From: Actinoplanes subtropicus
GTDB lineage: Bacteria; Actinomycetota; Actinomycetes; Mycobacteriales; Micromonosporaceae
Length of the DNA: 64,000 bases
Direction: 5' to 3'
NCBI RefSeq assembly: GCF_000721705.1
Contig: NZ_JOJL01000012.1
Span: forward strand, 1 to 64,000
Below, piece after piece: positions 61,825-64,000 of this stretch. Numbering within the stretch: the first letter of the stretch is position 1; each line of letters starts with the position of its first letter. The notes beneath the pieces are model-generated. The model worked only from the letters and a program-made list of their open reading frames with translations. It ran no database searches and had not been told where the DNA came from. The translations under genes and the position numbers were made by a program.

Positions 61825-63045
61825 ATGATGCGTACGGAAGACGGCCCGGAGATCGCGATTCTCGGCGGCGGCATCGGCGGCCTGGCCGCCGCGGCCTTCC
61901 TCGGCGCCAAGGGTTTCGACTGCGATGTGTACGAGCAGGCGGACGCCCTGACCGAGGTCGGCGCCGGCCTGGTGATCGCGCCCAACGCCGCCCGGCTGCT
62001 CCGGCGGCTCGGCGTGCTGGACCGGTTCGCCGGGCGGGCGGTCCGGATGGAGATCGGCTGGGAATTCCGGCGCTGGGAGAACGGCGCGGTGCTGTCCGCG
62101 GAGAACCTGGCGGAGGGGTGCCTGCGCCTGTTCGGCGAGCACACCTACACCGCGCACCGTGCCGACCTGCTGGACGCGCTGCGGTCGGCGGTCCCGGAGC
62201 GGGCGATCCATCTCGGCAAGCGCTGCGTCGACGTGGAGTTCGAAGGCGATCAGGCAGTTCTGCGTTTCGAGGACGGCGAGACGGTGCGCCCGGGGATCCT
62301 CATCGGCGCCGACGGGGTCCACTCCCGCGTGCGCGCCGCCGTCGCCGGGCCGACGGCGGGCCGGGAGTCCGGCATCTGCGCCTTCCGGGCTCTCGTACCG
62401 GCGGAGCGGTCACCAGGCTTCGCCAGGCGGCACGCCCAGACGCTGTGGATCGGGCCGGGCCACCATCTCGTGCACTATCCGGTCTCGGGCGGGGAGTATG
62501 TCAACCTGGTCGCCTTCGCGCCGGCCGGGTCGGACAGCGTCGAGTCGTGGACGGCCACCGCGACGGTCGAGGAGTTCCTCGCCGAGTTCGCCGGCTGGGA
62601 TCCGCGGCTGGTGGAGCTGATCACGGCGGCCGGCACGCCCGGGCGCTGGGCGTTGCTCGACCGCGAGCCCCTCGATCGCTGGAACCGGGGGAACGCGACC
62701 CTGCTGGGCGACGCGGCCCACCCGATGTTCCCGTTCTTCGCCCAGGGCGCGGCCCAGGCGATCGAGGACGGCGCCGTCCTGGCGCTGTGCCTGGCGGCGG
62801 ACCGGGACGACCCGATCGCGGCGCTGGGGCGCTACGAGGAGCTGCGGCGGCCCCGTACGGCACGCCTGCAGGAGGTGTCGCACGGAAGGTCGCACATCAA
62901 CCACCTCCCGGACGGTCCCGAGCAGCGGGCGCGCGACCTGGGTTACGCGCAGGCCGACCCGCTCGAGGCGAACAGCTGGATCTACGAGTACGACCCGGAG
63001 CACCTGGAGAGAGGCGGATCGAAGAATGGCAGCGGTAACCGGTAG
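61825..63045 (+). CDS. FAD-dependent aromatic monooxygenase (salicylate / 6-hydroxynicotinate hydroxylase type)
   Basis: This 406-residue class A flavin monooxygenase has IAILGGGIGGLAAAAFLGAK at the N terminus, the DG motif GILIGADGVHSRVR (about residue 155) and the GD motif NATLLGDAAHPMFPFFAQGA (about 290-309). It lacks the C-terminal thioredoxin-like domain of the other two hydroxylases in the window. Relatives carry out oxidative decarboxylation of hydroxyaryl acids. It has a weak ribosome-binding site. The next gene starts 20 bases inside its 3' end. Confidence 0.87.
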   Translation: MMRTEDGPEIAILGGGIGGLAAAAFLGAKGFDCDVYEQADALTEVGAGLVIAPNAARLLRRLGVLDRFAGRAVRMEIGWEFRRWENGAVLSAENLAEGCLRLFGEHTYTAHRADLLDALRSAVPERAIHLGKRCVDVEFEGDQAVLRFEDGETVRPGILIGADGVHSRVRAAVAGPTAGRESGICAFRALVPAERSPGFARRHAQTLWIGPGHHLVHYPVSGGEYVNLVAFAPAGSDSVESWTATATVEEFLAEFAGWDPRLVELITAAGTPGRWALLDREPLDRWNRGNATLLGDAAHPMFPFFAQGAAQAIEDGAVLALCLAADRDDPIAALGRYEELRRPRTARLQEVSHGRSHINHLPDGPEQRARDLGYAQADPLEANSWIYEYDPEHLERGGSKNGSGNR

Positions 63046-64000
63046 CGCGCTCGTCGTGCGGACCCTGCAGCGAGCCGGGGTCGAGGTGGCCTTCGGCCTG
63101 CCTGGGGCGCACATCGACAGCATTCTTCAGGACGCCCTGGACGCCAAGCTGCGGATCGTCGACGTGCGGCACGAGATGAACGCCGGGCACGCGGCCGAGG
63201 GCTACGCCCGGGTCACCGGACGTCTGGGCGTCGCCGTCGTCACGGCCGGCGGTGGCTTCACGAACGTCCTGACCTCGATCACCAACGCCTACCTGGACCG
63301 GACACCCGTCCTCTACCTCGCCGGCTCCGGCCCCCTGGAGCGGGACGACACCAACGACCAGCAGGCCGGGTTCGACCAGGTAGCGATGGCCGCCCCGGTG
63401 ACCAAGTACGCGCACCGTGTCACCCGCGCAGAGCTGATCCCCCGGCTGCTCGCCCAGGCGATCCGCACCGCCCGGTCGGAGCCCCAAGGCCCGGTACTCC
63501 TCGACATTCCCTGGGACGTCCTCCGCCAACAGGTCGACGCCGACCAGGCGGGGGAGTACCGCGTGGAGATCGACGGCACCGGCGCCGCCCCCGCCGGTGC
63601 CGTCGATCGAATCCTCGAGGCGCTGAGCGCCGCCCGGCGGCCCGTCGCGCTGGTCGGCAAGTCCTTCGTCACCGCCGAGGCACGGGCCCAGCTGCACGAG
63701 TTCGCGGCCCGCGCCGCCGTTCCCCTCCTGTCCGACTGGGAGGGCCTCGGGGCGATCGTCGGCTCCGAAGATCACGTCGGCCTGGTGCAGACCCTGGCCA
63801 CCCTGGGTGCGGACGAACGGCCCGACGTGGTCCTTCTCCTCGGGCTGCGGTTCGGCATGACCACCCAGTTCGGCACGGGGAGGTTGCTGCCGAAGAGCGC
63901 GCGGATCTTCCAGATCGACCCCGACGGACGCGAGCTCGGCCGGCTGCAGGACATCGAGCTCGGCATCCAGGCCGACCCGATCGGCACAGTCCGTGCGCTG
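63026..64000 (+). CDS. ThDP-dependent enzyme (acetolactate synthase/benzoylformate decarboxylase-like), partial
   Basis: The frame from the ATG at 63026 stays open for 325 codons to the window edge. It shows the N-terminal Pyr domain of ThDP enzymes: FGLPGAHIDSIL, the cofactor-activating Glu in VDVRHEMNAGHAAEGYARVTG and GGGFTNVLTSITNAYLDRTP. The central domain with GKSFVTAEARAQLHEFAAR follows. The ThDP-binding GDG motif would lie beyond the edge. Acetolactate synthase itself is unlikely given the context. A C-C lyase or carboligase acting on an aryl-keto acid or sugar-derived ketol is more plausible. Confidence 0.85.
   Translation, partial: MAAVTGSALVVRTLQRAGVEVAFGLPGAHIDSILQDALDAKLRIVDVRHEMNAGHAAEGYARVTGRLGVAVVTAGGGFTNVLTSITNAYLDRTPVLYLAGSGPLERDDTNDQQAGFDQVAMAAPVTKYAHRVTRAELIPRLLAQAIRTARSEPQGPVLLDIPWDVLRQQVDADQAGEYRVEIDGTGAAPAGAVDRILEALSAARRPVALVGKSFVTAEARAQLHEFAARAAVPLLSDWEGLGAIVGSEDHVGLVQTLATLGADERPDVVLLLGLRFGMTTQFGTGRLLPKSARIFQIDPDGRELGRLQDIELGIQADPIGTVRAL

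Noticed and set aside
63026..64000. Calling the partial ThDP gene acetolactate synthase
   Set aside because: No small subunit or branched-chain amino acid genes are visible, and it is coupled to an aromatic hydroxylase; the C-terminal half is outside the window.

Overview
The window is high-GC DNA with GTG/TTG starts, start/stop overlaps of the GTGA/ATGA type, Tat and lipoprotein exporters, and GntR/TetR/IclR/LacI regulators. This fits a soil or plant-associated actinomycete; I cannot place it below phylum with confidence. No tRNA, rRNA or CRISPR array was seen. LAYOUT. (1) 1-6690 is a degraded mobile-DNA zone: a 5'-truncated DDE transposase with its small partner and ExeA-like ATPase, an iron-type binding protein (2682-3812, minus), a frameshifted XRE regulator, an AraC regulator without its N-terminal half, and a C-terminally truncated second transposase. 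(2) 6695-37827 is a large aromatic-catabolism island. Its first half carries two FAD ring hydroxylases, a thiolase and thioesterase, a DapA-like aldolase, an ornithine-cyclodeaminase-like enzyme, a succinate-semialdehyde-type dehydrogenase, an extradiol dioxygenase followed by an FAH hydrolase and a cytoplasmic NMT1-like protein, an old-yellow-enzyme homologue, and a ribose-type ABC importer. Its second half is a homoprotocatechuate meta-cleavage operon on the minus strand (NRAMP metal transporter, hydratase, aldolase, FAH-RraA fusion, GntR, hpaE, hpaD), divergent from an FAH, cupin, acetoacetyl-CoA synthetase, TetR and RidA group. (3) 37898-58304 is a plant-glycoside island: GH1, two GH2 beta-glucuronidases, GH78 and GH43 enzymes, two sugar oxidoreductases, an MFS porter and a dipeptide-type ABC importer, controlled by two TetR and one LacI regulator. 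(4) 58323-64000 is a second small aromatic cluster: SDR, DHA2-type MFS, IclR, FAD monooxygenase and the start of a ThDP-dependent enzyme. HOW IT FITS TOGETHER. In the homoprotocatechuate route HpaD opens the ring, HpaE oxidises the semialdehyde, the FAH-RraA fusion probably decarboxylates and isomerises, and HpaH and HpaI yield pyruvate and succinic semialdehyde. The dehydrogenase at 12822-14198 can oxidise the latter to succinate. A recurrent element, ACGnnnCGTATCG, lies immediately upstream of essentially every transcription unit in the aromatic island (eight copies), which argues that the divergent operons form one regulon. Two perfect TGTTCG-N5-TGAACA elements mark both divergent promoters of the IclR cluster, and three GCAAnCGnTTGC-type sites mark the LacI/ABC promoter. 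A reasonable overall reading, which is inference, is that the strain imports plant phenolic or terpenoid glycosides, strips glucuronic acid, rhamnose and glucose inside the cell, and burns the sugars and the aromatic aglycone through neighbouring pathways.
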